Assembly: GCA_963761435.1 (NCBI GenBank)
Contig: CAVXHJ010000025.1
Span: forward strand, 62,001-126,000
Source: Roseiarcus sp963761435
Lineage (GTDB): Bacteria; Pseudomonadota; Alphaproteobacteria; Rhizobiales; Beijerinckiaceae
Length of the DNA stretch: 64,000 nt
Direction of reading: 5' to 3'
Shown one piece after another: positions 9,395 through 17,763 of the stretch. The number at the start of each line of letters is the position of its first letter. Positions within the stretch are counted from its first letter, which is position 1. The notes under the pieces were generated by a model, which saw only the letters and a list, made by a program, of their open reading frames with translations, was not told where the DNA came from and did not search any database. The translations under genes and the position numbers were made by a program.

Positions 9395-10267
9395 TCAGCC
9401 GAAGCGTAGAAGGATGATCCCCACCAGAATGACGAGTACGGCGATTGCGCGTTGTCTGTGGAACGGCTCGCCGAGCGCGACGACCCCGATGATCGCGGCG
9501 AACACGACCGAAGTCTCGCGAAGGGCGGCGACGGCGGCGATCGGGGCGCGCGTCATCGCCCAGATGACGATCGCGTAACCGAAAAAGGCGGCGAGGCCGC
9601 CGACGAGGCCGCGCCACCAGTCGCCCGCAAAGGCGGCGACCACGCCGCGCCCGCGAAGAAAAAGGATGATCGGGAGATAGGCGAGCGCGGTGAGCGCGTC
9701 GGCCCATGAATTGTAGGCGAAGGCGAACGAGGCGCCGACGCCCGAGATCCTCGCGCCTTCTCCGTCGATCACCGAATAGATCGCGATGACGGCCGAATTG
9801 GCCAGCGCGACAATGACGGTCGGCCGGTCGATTCGTCCATGCGCGAGGCCGCTCGCGCCCATCGCGAGAACGCCTGTGACCAGCGCCAGAACGCCGAGGC
9901 TGGCGACCGGGGCCGGCATTTCGCCCAACGTCACAAGGGCGATGATTGCGGCGATCAGCGGCGCAAGCCCGCGCATGATCGGATAAGCGACGGACAGGTC
10001 GGCGCTGCGATAGAGCTGTCCGACCAGGATAAAATAGACGATATGGATGAGCGCCGAGGCTATGATGAACGGAAAGGCCGCCTCCGCCGGACGGGGCAGG
10101 ACGAGAGCGGCCAGGACCGCGGCCACGCCGCACCACAGCGCGACGATTGCGGATGAAAGGAACTTGTCGCTCGCGCTCTTGACGAGCGAGTTCCACAAAG
10201 CATGAAGGGCCGCCGCGCCGAGTACGGCGGCCAGGACGCCGGAACTGAGGTGGGCGGAATTGGTCAT
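9395..10267 (-). CDS. EamA/DMT-family transporter
   Basis: 290 residues, ten predicted membrane helices in two related halves, the layout of the EamA drug/metabolite family. Typical elements are HALWNSLVKSASDKF at the start of the first repeat, AYPIMRGLAPLIAAIIAL ending the first half, and ALRETSVVFAAIIGVVALGE near the C-terminus. Substrate unknown; relatives export amino acids, metabolites or carry sugars. Its ATG at 10265-10267 lies only 12 bases from the divergent ureD start, leaving almost no room for separate promoters. Confidence 0.85.
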   Translation of the reverse strand: MTNSAHLSSGVLAAVLGAAALHALWNSLVKSASDKFLSSAIVALWCGVAAVLAALVLPRPAEAAFPFIIASALIHIVYFILVGQLYRSADLSVAYPIMRGLAPLIAAIIALVTLGEMPAPVASLGVLALVTGVLAMGASGLAHGRIDRPTVIVALANSAVIAIYSVIDGEGARISGVGASFAFAYNSWADALTALAYLPIILFLRGRGVVAAFAGDWWRGLVGGLAAFFGYAIVIWAMTRAPIAAVAALRETSVVFAAIIGVVALGEPFHRQRAIAVLVILVGIILLRFG

Positions 10268-10279
10268 GAAAGAGCTGTG

Positions 10280-11119
10280 ATGGATTCGTTCGCCGCCGTC
10301 GAGCCGCGCGCCGACCCGGCACGCCGGCAACGGGCTCAGGCCGAAGCGCGCGGCGCCTTCACCCGGGTCGGCGAGCGCACCGAGGTTCGAGCGTCTGTTC
10401 GAGACCGGGGGCTTGCGCTGGCGCTTTCCTCGCTCGTTGAACCCCTGCGAAGCGGCGATCGTCAATACCGGCGGCGGGGTCGCGGGCGGCGATTCGTATC
10501 GCATCGCGCTTGATGCTTAGCGAAGCGCGCCGAGGTCGAGGCGACGACGCCGTCGGCGGAAAGGATCTATCGCAGCGCCGGTCCGGCGGCCGTGGTCGCG
10601 ACCCGCCTCTCGCTCGCGTCGGGCGCGCGGCTCTTCTGGCTGCCTCAGGAGACGCTGATGTTCGAAGGCGCGCGCCTCGAGCGCAGGCTCGATGTTGAGA
10701 TGTCGGCCGCGGCCGCCGTCGTCATTGCGGAAACCCTGGTCTTCGGCCGGCTGGCCATGGGCGAAAGCCAAATCGACGCGAGCCTGAGGGATTCTTGGCG
10801 CGTGCGGCGCGAGGGCCGGCTGGTGTTCGCCGACGAGACGCGGCTCACCCATGCTGGCGCGACGCTTGAGCGCAACGCGGCGGCGGGGGGCGGCCGCGCG
10901 CTGTCGACGGTCGTCGCCGCGGCGCCCAATATCGAGGCGCGCCTGCCCGATTTGCGTGCGGCGCTGGAGAGCGGAGGCAGCGACGTGGAAGCCGGCGCGA
11001 GCGGCTTCGACGGCCTCGTCGTCGCGCGCCTTGTCTCGGCTTCGCCTTCCCGATTGCGCGAAACGCTCATCGCAGCCATTGTCGCGCTCGGCGGCCGAAA
11101 GCCTCGGCTCTGGGCATGA
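10280..11119 (+). pseudogene. ureD: urease accessory protein UreD, two frame breaks
   Basis: UreD helps load nickel into urease together with UreF and UreG. The gene opens with MDSFAAVEPRADPARRQRAQ, leaves frame near 10390 (one extra G), continues in another frame through the family motif EAAIVNTGGGVAGGDSY, and changes frame again near 10512 before TTPSAERIYRSAGPAAVVAT and LASGARLFWLPQETLMFEGA. The final frame is open to 11119. The two shifts cancel, so the repaired product is about 279 residues, normal for UreD. The breaks look like sequencing errors but could be real decay. ureAB follows 55 bases later. Confidence 0.82.
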
Positions 11120-11174
11120 GCGAAGGCGCGGATTTTGCTGGACCGATGATCGAAGCGAGGAGGGACGAGGCCCC

Positions 11175-11798
11175 ATGAATTTGACGCCGCGGGAAAAAGA
11201 CAAGCTCTTGATCGCGATGGCGGCGATGGTGGCGCGCCGCCGGCTCGAGCGCGGCGTCAAGCTCAACCATCCGGAGGCGGTTGCGCTGATCACCGATTTC
11301 GTCGTCGAGGGCGCGCGCGACGGGCGCTCGGTCGCCGAGCTCATGGAGGCTGGAGCGCATGTCGTCTCCGCCGATCAGGTGATGGACGGGATCGCCTCCA
11401 TGATCCACGACATCCAGGTCGAGGCGACATTTCCCGACGGCACGAAGCTCGTCACCGTCCATCGTCCGATCCGCGGCGCGGACGACAAGCAGATACCCGG
11501 CGAAGTGTTGGCCGAGCCTGGCGAGATCGCGATGAACGTCGGGCGCGAAACCGTGACGCTGGAGGTGTCCAACACCGGCGACCGGCCGATCCAGGTCGGC
11601 TCGCACTATCATTTCTTCGAGACCAATCCGGCGCTCAAGTTCGAGCGCGAAGAAGACGAAGGGCTACCGCCTCGACATTGCCGGCCGGAACCGCCGTGCG
11701 CTTCGAGCCCGGCCAGAGCCGCATCCGTGCGCCTGGTCGCCATTGCGGGAAAGCGCGAAGTCTACGGTTTCCGCCAGGAGGTGATGGGCAAGGTGTGA
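11175..11798 (+). CDS. ureAB: urease gamma/beta fusion subunit UreAB (locally scrambled frame in beta part)
   Basis: 207 residues. Residues 1-100 are UreA (LTPREKDKLLIAMAAMVARR, HPEAVALITDFVVEGARDG); from about 105 comes UreB (IPGEVLAEPGEIAMNVGRET, RPIQVGSHYHFFETNPALKF). The frame never stops, but residues about 163-187 do not look like urease. Removing one base near each of 11661, 11680 and 11723 gives EGYRLDIPAGTAVRFEPGQS then RIVRLVAIAGKREVYGF, the normal UreB sequence. Three one-base insertions cancel here. Fused gamma/beta chains occur in several bacterial lineages. It is followed by a vapBC pair rather than directly by ureC. Confidence 0.9.
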   Translation: MNLTPREKDKLLIAMAAMVARRRLERGVKLNHPEAVALITDFVVEGARDGRSVAELMEAGAHVVSADQVMDGIASMIHDIQVEATFPDGTKLVTVHRPIRGADDKQIPGEVLAEPGEIAMNVGRETVTLEVSNTGDRPIQVGSHYHFFETNPALKFEREEDEGLPPRHCRPEPPCASSPARAASVRLVAIAGKREVYGFRQEVMGKV

Positions 11799-11809
11799 GT
11801 TGCGCGTCG

Positions 11810-11849
11810 CCTTACCGACCGCTAAGGTAAGGAGCGGACCTTTGTAAGG
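11810..11849 (+). promoter_or_regulatory. operator-like inverted repeats before vapB
   Basis: CCTTACC (11810-11816) and GGTAAGG (11826-11832) form a perfect 7-base inverted repeat, and CCTTTGTAAGG (11839-11849) repeats the CCTT/AAGG half-sites just before the vapB ribosome-binding site. Antitoxins with AbrB/MazE folds usually bind such repeats and repress their own operon, so this is the likely VapB(C) operator. It implies the pair has its own promoter inside the urease cluster. Confidence 0.6.
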
Positions 11850-11856
11850 AAAGCCG

Positions 11857-12144
11857 ATGGCCGACAAGATTCTCGCGACACTGACCAGCAAGGGGCAGAT
11901 CACATTGCCGGTGCAACATCGCAAGGCGTGGGGCTTGAAGCCGGGCGACCAGATCGCCTTCGATCCGCCGGGGGGGAAATCGGTTCGCATCGAGCCGCGG
12001 CGGAAGCGGAGTATTTTTGAGCGGCTCGACGAGCTAAAACTCCCCTCGCTTGGCAGGCCGCTCACGCAGAAGGATATCGACAATTCAATCGCTGCCGCCA
12101 TGATCGAGAAATATGGCGTGCCGGGGCGCAAGAGGGAAAGGTGA
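11857..12144 (+). CDS. vapB: AbrB/MazE-fold antitoxin (VapB)
   Basis: 95 residues. The N-terminal 45 residues are the swapped-hairpin AbrB/MazE DNA-binding fold: ILATLTSKGQITLPVQHRKA then WGLKPGDQIAFDPP. The rest (SIFERLDELKLPSLGRPLTQ and beyond) is the flexible part that would wrap the toxin. It neutralises the PIN toxin encoded next and represses the operon through the repeats at 11810-11849. AAGGAAA before the ATG is a good ribosome-binding site. Its end overlaps the vapC GTG by four bases, the usual coupling. The pair sits between ureAB and ureC on the same strand. Confidence 0.87.
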   Translation: MADKILATLTSKGQITLPVQHRKAWGLKPGDQIAFDPPGGKSVRIEPRRKRSIFERLDELKLPSLGRPLTQKDIDNSIAAAMIEKYGVPGRKRER

Positions 12145-12533
12145 TCGGGATCGACACCAACATCCTTCTTAGGATCTTCGAGACGGAAGATGATCCCGCA
12201 CAATCGTTGCGCGCGCGCAAAGCGATCGAAGATAATGCGCCGGTCTATCTGCACGACGTCGTGCTCGCCGAGTTCGTCTGGACGTGCAGCGCCGCGTTCA
12301 AACAATCGCGCCAGGCAATTCATCAGCGCCTCCAGGCCATCGCCCAGTCGACCGAATTCGTTGTCGCTCGCCCGGAAGTGTTTGAGCGCGCCGTAGAGGC
12401 ATACGGATCGCAGAAATCAGATTTTGCCGACTGGCTCATCGGCATCTCGAACCTCGAACAAGGTCTCGAATACACGCTCACCTTTGACAAAGGCGCCGCG
12501 CGGCGCCGAGCCTTCGGAATGGTTGACCCATGA
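12141..12533 (+). CDS. vapC: PIN-domain ribonuclease toxin (VapC)
   Basis: 130 residues, GTG start inside the vapB stop. PIN-domain acidic residues are present: Asp5 in MIGIDTNILLR, Glu in VLAEFVW, Asp in SDFADWLIG and Asp in TFDKGAARR, which bind Mg2+ and cut RNA, often tRNA. Paired with an AbrB-type antitoxin. The pair is intact, unlike the surrounding ureD and ureAB frames. The gene ends 102 bases before ureC, so urease alpha may be read through from the vapBC promoter. Confidence 0.88.
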   Translation: MIGIDTNILLRIFETEDDPAQSLRARKAIEDNAPVYLHDVVLAEFVWTCSAAFKQSRQAIHQRLQAIAQSTEFVVARPEVFERAVEAYGSQKSDFADWLIGISNLEQGLEYTLTFDKGAARRRAFGMVDP

Positions 12534-12635
12534 AGGCGAGCCGACCGGTTCCGTTGCCCGCAAAGCTAGCTCCACGCCCTGCCGATTCGTGCGCCCTCGA
12601 CTGTCTCGCCTTTCCTCCCGTGCCGTGAGCCTTCC

Positions 12636-14366
<1,731 letters not shown>

Positions 14367-14670
14367 CCCAACCTCCTTCCTGACTGCGAGGACCCTGGCG
14401 CCGGTTCGCTCGCGCGCGACGAACCCGCCCCCAGCCGAAAATTACCATGCGCGAGGCGACGCTCGGCGAAAGCCTGCGAAAACGAAATCGCTTTCTTTTG
14501 CTTTCTTTTGCTTTTTGGAATCGGGCCTTTTCAACGGGTTAGGTCCAATTCAAATGGTTTTTTTCCTCCCCTCGTTTTCTCCGCCGGCCGCTCGCCTTGG
14601 GCGTGGGTTTGGCTCTTATGGCGTTATGTGTTGGTCGACCGGTTTACTGTTCGTTCGTCGAACCCTTGCC
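14367..14670. other. non-coding stretch after ureC
   Basis: No gene seen. It holds a hairpin-like GGTTCG...CGAACC at 14404-14426 without a T-run and a perfect 10-base tandem duplication CTTTCTTTTG at 14491-14510 followed by CTTTTTGG. AT content is locally higher than in the flanking genes, which may point to decayed or acquired DNA. Confidence 0.5.
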
Positions 14671-14833
14671 GTCATGGCCGGGCTTGTCCCGGCCATCCAC
14701 GCCGGGCCGCCGCAAGAACGAGTCCCGCCTCGGCGCGACGGGCAGGAAAGGCGGACGGTCGCAAGGCTTTTCGCGCTTGCCTGCGTAGATGCGCTGGGCC
14801 TTCGTGGATGGCCGGGACAAGCCCGGCCATGAC
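14671..14833. repeat. inverted pair of 31-base hairpin repeats (family A)
   Basis: The 31-base unit at 14671-14701 returns as an exact reverse complement at 14803-14833. Each unit folds by itself into ATGGCCGGG / loop CTTGT / CCCGGCCAT followed by CCACG. The 101 bases between carry no gene. The arrangement is that of REP/BIME doublets. Two variant copies flank the GIY-YIG gene at 15409. Confidence 0.85.
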
Positions 14834-15050
14834 GCCTTGATGGCGCCGTCCGCCACCTCCGCCATGCTCCCAATTCCTTCCCCACAACAGCCAACGCGAT
14901 AAGAGCGGCGGGTTTGATGCGGGTATTGGGAAACACGGTATCGTGCATTTCTGATTTTGTCAAGACATTGCGCGGCCTTTGCTCGACACGCCGCACTCCC
15001 GTTCGGCCCCGGGCTGCCGACGCCAAAAGCTGTCCACTCCCCTTCATCTC
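14834..15050. other. non-coding gap between repeat groups
   Basis: I see no gene, RNA motif or terminator here. The stretch runs from the end of the family A doublet to the GGGATTACG tandem repeats. Confidence 0.4.
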
Positions 15051-15084
15051 GGGATTACGGGGATTACGGGGATTACGGATTACG
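15051..15084. repeat. 9-base tandem repeat GGGATTACG
   Basis: Three exact units of GGGATTACG (15051-15059, 15060-15068, 15069-15077) and a shortened fourth, GATTACG (15078-15084). The last units run into the left inverted terminus of the MITE-like element at 15077. On the far side of that element two ACCGTATT units mirror this, so the tandem tract seems to belong to the element's ends. Confidence 0.75.
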
Positions 15085-15244
15085 GTGACACATGCATAAT
15101 TGCCAATTTGCGGGGATCGGGTTCACCGAGGTGTCGGGTCTTGCAGTATCAGCCTGGGGCTCGACAAGACGAGCCGCGCCTTGCGGTTGCGCTGGTGCGG
15201 TCGCGAGAGCAATTAATATAAATATGCATGTGTCACCGTATTCC
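15077..15244. mobile_element. MITE-like element with 25-base inverted termini
   Basis: Bases 15077-15101 and 15220-15244 are inverted repeats matching at 23 of 25 positions, sharing TACGGTGACACATGCATA. The 168-base unit has no coding capacity I trust and could be a miniature inverted-repeat element or the remnant ends of a REP-type transposase gene. The source enzyme is not in the window. A 21-base direct repeat has one copy inside it (15122-15142) and one just outside (15279-15299). Confidence 0.6.
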
Positions 15245-15299
15245 ACCGTATTTGCCACGATTTGCCGGGGTCGACGGATTCACCGAGGTGTCGGGTCTT
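15122..15299. repeat. 21-base perfect direct repeat, two copies
   Basis: TTCACCGAGGTGTCGGGTCT plus a final T occurs at 15122-15142 and 15279-15299, 157 bases apart. Upstream similarity (TTTGC, then a GGGG run and TCG) extends the repeat to roughly 38 imperfect bases. CACCGAGGTG in the unit is palindromic. The copies lie on either side of the right terminus of the MITE-like element. Confidence 0.75.
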
Positions 15300-15338
15300 T
15301 TGTTTTGAGACTGCGACGACCGAGCACGCGCACCCTGC

Positions 15339-15745
15339 GTCATGGCCGCGCTTGTCGCGGCCATCCACGACTTTGCAACAGTCCGACCCACCCATATCCT
15401 CTTGGTCCATGCGCGGCGGCTGGGTTTACATAATGACAAATCGCCCTAACGGGACGCTCTACACCGGGGTCACGAACAACATCGCGCGCCGCGCTTACGA
15501 GCATCGCCAAGGTCTGGTCGACGGATTCACTCAACGCTACGGGTTGAAGAGGCTGGTCATGATGGAATTCCACGAGGACATCCGCACCGCCATCCAACGC
15601 GAGCGCAACATGAAGCATTGGCCGCGCGCATGGAAAGTGCGCCTTATACACGCCGATAATCCCGAATGGCGCGACTTGTACGACGAATTGAACTCTTGAT
15701 GCGTGACGCCAAGTCGTGGATGGCCGTGACAGGCACGGCCATGAC
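15339..15745. mobile_element. GIY-YIG gene bounded by inverted family A hairpin repeats (candidate mobile cassette)
   Basis: The 32-base units at 15339-15370 and 15714-15745 are imperfect inverted copies of family A. They enclose little more than the GIY-YIG gene: 38 bases before its start and 14 bases after its stop. The left unit folds with ATGGCCGCG / CGCGGCCAT, the right (read inverted) with ATGGCCGTG / CACGGCCAT, while 14671 has ATGGCCGGG / CCCGGCCAT, so one stem pair covaries. A mobile unit moved or kept by the nuclease is my inference; no target-site duplication was recognised. Confidence 0.5.
15409..15699 (+). CDS. GIY-YIG nuclease-domain protein
   Basis: 96 residues, a single GIY-YIG domain of the small YhbQ/UPF0213-like type. 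The first strand is WVYIMTNRPNGTLYTGVTNN (the YIG element reads YTG), followed by the catalytic Arg in NIARRAYEHR, the conserved His in YEH, and the catalytic Glu region VMMEFHEDIRTAIQRE. It ends with the typical KHWPRAWKVRLI and NPEW. Relatives cut DNA or lack known roles and occur in many copies in some genomes. The start at 15409 keeps the whole first strand. It is tightly enclosed by inverted hairpin repeats. Confidence 0.88.
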   Translation: MRGGWVYIMTNRPNGTLYTGVTNNIARRAYEHRQGLVDGFTQRYGLKRLVMMEFHEDIRTAIQRERNMKHWPRAWKVRLIHADNPEWRDLYDELNS

Positions 15746-16152
15746 GGCGGACGGGTAGCCCCTTGGGTCTTGCCGGGATCCGAGCGACGACAGAAACGGA
15801 TGACAGGCGTATGAGCCTAAGCTCGGTCGCGCTGCCGCGTGATCTGCCCGAGCACGGGCTCGGTCGAATTCAGCGACAATGAGGGCCGCGCTTCGCCAGC
15901 CAAACAGGTCTCGACGTCTTACGGCGAGCGCGCGAAGCGTTCAATCGTCGTTCGGTCGGCCCCGTTCGCCCCAACTGGAGCGTCCTTCGAGGCCGCTCCA
16001 AATTCCACGTTTCTCCCCTCCCGGCGGCTTGCCATGATAGTGACCGGGTAGGGTCCGCTGGCTTGCATCGCCGCGCTCCGTCGCCCAGGATCCCCGCTTG
16101 CGCGGGATGACACTTAGCCCGATTTTCATCCAATGCGGTACAGCCTAGCCCC
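15746..16152. other. non-coding gap with one small hairpin repeat
   Basis: Nothing here reads as a convincing gene in any frame. The only structure noted is the family D hairpin at 16088-16111 and the outer edge of the family A repeat at the start. The cupin gene begins at 16153. Confidence 0.5.
16088..16111. repeat. small hairpin repeat (family D)
   Basis: The 24-base GGATCCCCGC...GGGATGAC unit has arms CCCGC and GCGGG around TTGC. Sequences of the type 'GTCATCCC GC..GC GGGGATCC' are common dispersed repeats in bacteria. Only one copy is in the window, so the repeat status is inferred from recall. Confidence 0.45.
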
Positions 16153-16449
16153 ATGCCCCCACGTCCCAAAGCCACGCCCCACGTCCATATCTCCGAGCCG
16201 CATGTGCGGGTCACCGAGTGGCGGTTTGCGCCCGGCGCGGAGACGGGGTGGCACGTCCATGAGGCCGATTATGTCGTCGTGCCGCTCGCCGACGGCGACC
16301 TTCTGCTCGAGGAGCCGGGCGGAGCCACGCGCACCGCGACGCTCAAGCGGCACGTTCCTTATGCGCGGCTCAAGGGCGTCGAGCACAATGTGGTCAACGC
16401 CAATCCGTTCGACTTCGCCTTCATCGAGATCGAGCACCTGAAGCCGTGA
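16153..16449 (+). CDS. small cupin-fold protein
   Basis: 98 residues, single cupin barrel. The metal-binding motif lies in WRFAPGAETGWHVHEADYVV (His-x-His then the pattern continues to a later His in GVEHNVVNAN). It contains no other domain. Such proteins bind a divalent metal and may be enzymes or sensors; substrate not predictable. Its stop overlaps the GTG start of the next cupin gene, so the two are translated together, which suggests a shared pathway. Confidence 0.75.
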   Translation: MPPRPKATPHVHISEPHVRVTEWRFAPGAETGWHVHEADYVVVPLADGDLLLEEPGGATRTATLKRHVPYARLKGVEHNVVNANPFDFAFIEIEHLKP

Positions 16450-17105
16450 GCGGCGCTCGCTGGCCGACGCCAAGGTCGTCGCTCGGCCCCAATCCCAGTC
16501 CGCCCTCCGACTCGCGTTCGGAGCCGCTGCGCCCCATCGTGGCCGCTCTCCGCGCGCTCCTCGAGAACGCGGGGCCGGAGGCTGAGGCATTCCTGCTCGA
16601 CTGGCCGCGGGAATTGACCGCCCGGCCGGTCGTCGCGCGCCCGCTTCCCGTCGTTGCTTCTTTGCAAGGTCTCTCGCGCTTCGCCGCGCCGCAGACCCGC
16701 GCAATGGTCGACGCCATCGCGGCGCTCGCTGGCGAACTCGACTGGCGGCAGACCTATACCGCCGCCGATTTCGGCCAGCGCTTCCTCGACAATTACGGCT
16801 GGAGCGAATGGATCGGCGAGCGCGGCGCTTTCGTGAGCGGCGCCGTCGCGTGTGGCGTCCTCCTCCTCGGCCCGGAGACCGAATATCCCGCCCATTCCCA
16901 CGAGGCGGAGGAGCTTTATCTCCCGCTGGCCGGCCGCGCCTTCTGGCGATTGGACCAGTCCGGCTGGCGGCTGCGCGAGCCGGGGACATGGATCCATCAT
17001 CCCTCCTGGACGGTCCACGCCATGCGCACCGCGGCCGAGCCTCTGCTCGCGGCTTATGTCTGGCGCGCCGGCGACCTCAGCGCGAAATCGCGCATCGAGG
17101 GGTGA
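16446..17105 (+). CDS. cupin protein of the DMSP-lyase (DddL/DddQ-like) family
   Basis: 219 residues, GTG start overlapping the upstream stop. The C-terminal cupin (about residues 125-215) has GVLLLGPETEYPAHSHEAEE with LYLPLAGRAFWR, then GTWIHHPSWTVHAMRT and the ending YVWRAGDLSAKSRIEG, the pattern of the dimethylsulfoniopropionate lyase family: His-x-His-x3-Glu-Glu, Tyr and a distal His. DMSP lyases split DMSP into dimethyl sulfide and acrylate. Activity is not proven: relatives outside marine bacteria may act on other substrates. Neighbour is a second small cupin. Confidence 0.7.
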   Translation: MSGARWPTPRSSLGPNPSPPSDSRSEPLRPIVAALRALLENAGPEAEAFLLDWPRELTARPVVARPLPVVASLQGLSRFAAPQTRAMVDAIAALAGELDWRQTYTAADFGQRFLDNYGWSEWIGERGAFVSGAVACGVLLLGPETEYPAHSHEAEELYLPLAGRAFWRLDQSGWRLREPGTWIHHPSWTVHAMRTAAEPLLAAYVWRAGDLSAKSRIEG

Positions 17106-17130
17106 GAAAGCAGTGGAGTTGCGCGGCGGC

Positions 17131-17685
17131 ATGGCCAATCCGTTCTTCACCATCGGCCATTCGACTCGTCCGGTCGACGACTTCGCGGGTCTCCTGACGG
17201 CGTCGCAGGTCACGCTCGTCGCCGACGTGAGGACCGTTCCGCGCTCGCGCGCCAACCCGCAATTCAACCGCGACGTCCTCCCCGCTTCGCTTGAGGCCCA
17301 CGGGATCGCCTACGAGCATCTTGGCGCGCTCGGCGGCTTGCGCGGGACGCAGCGCGGCGTTTCGCCCGCCGTCAACGCCTTCTGGGAGAACGCGAGCTTC
17401 CACAACTACGCCGACTACGCCACGAGCGAGGACTTCGATGCGGGCCTTCGACATTTGCGCGAACTGGGCAGGGGCGCCCGCCTGGCAGTGATGTGCGCCG
17501 AGGCGGTGTGGTGGCGATGCCACCGCCGGATCATCGCCGACTACCTCCTCGCCGCCGGCGAGGAGGTGTTTCATATTCTTGGCCCCGGCCACGTCGAGCC
17601 GGCGCGCATGACGGAAGGAGCCAGGGTTCAGGCGGACGGAACCCTGGCCTATCCTTCCGAAGCGCCCGACCTCTTCGACCGCTGA
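17131..17685 (+). CDS. DUF488 family protein
   Basis: 184 residues from ATG 17131; a GTG at 17113 in the same frame would add six. DUF488 features are FFTIGHSTRPVDDFAGLL, LVADVRTVPRSRANPQFN, the central YEHLGALGG and the Cys-containing VMCAEAVWWRCHRRIIADYL. The arrangement of Cys, Arg and His is thought to be catalytic, but no activity is settled. It follows the DMSP-lyase-like gene by 25 bases on the same strand and may share its transcript. Confidence 0.85.
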   Translation: MANPFFTIGHSTRPVDDFAGLLTASQVTLVADVRTVPRSRANPQFNRDVLPASLEAHGIAYEHLGALGGLRGTQRGVSPAVNAFWENASFHNYADYATSEDFDAGLRHLRELGRGARLAVMCAEAVWWRCHRRIIADYLLAAGEEVFHILGPGHVEPARMTEGARVQADGTLAYPSEAPDLFDR

Positions 17686-17763
17686 AGCGCGCAGCTTGAC
17701 GAGGGGCCGCTCGATCGAGATATCTGCGCCCCTCCTCACGAACCCGAAATTGAGAAGAGCCTC

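Noticed and set aside
14508..15221. Several 60-140-codon open frames after ureC
   Set aside because: They translate hairpin repeats in all frames, giving similar meaningless peptides such as WPGQARP in several places.
15051..15299. Short repeats considered as a CRISPR array
   Set aside because: Units are 9 and 21 bases, with no regular spacers and no cas genes in the window.
15409..15699. GIY-YIG gene as a homing endonuclease of an intron or intein
   Set aside because: No interrupted host gene or intron core is visible; the protein is the small single-domain type without a DNA-recognition tail.
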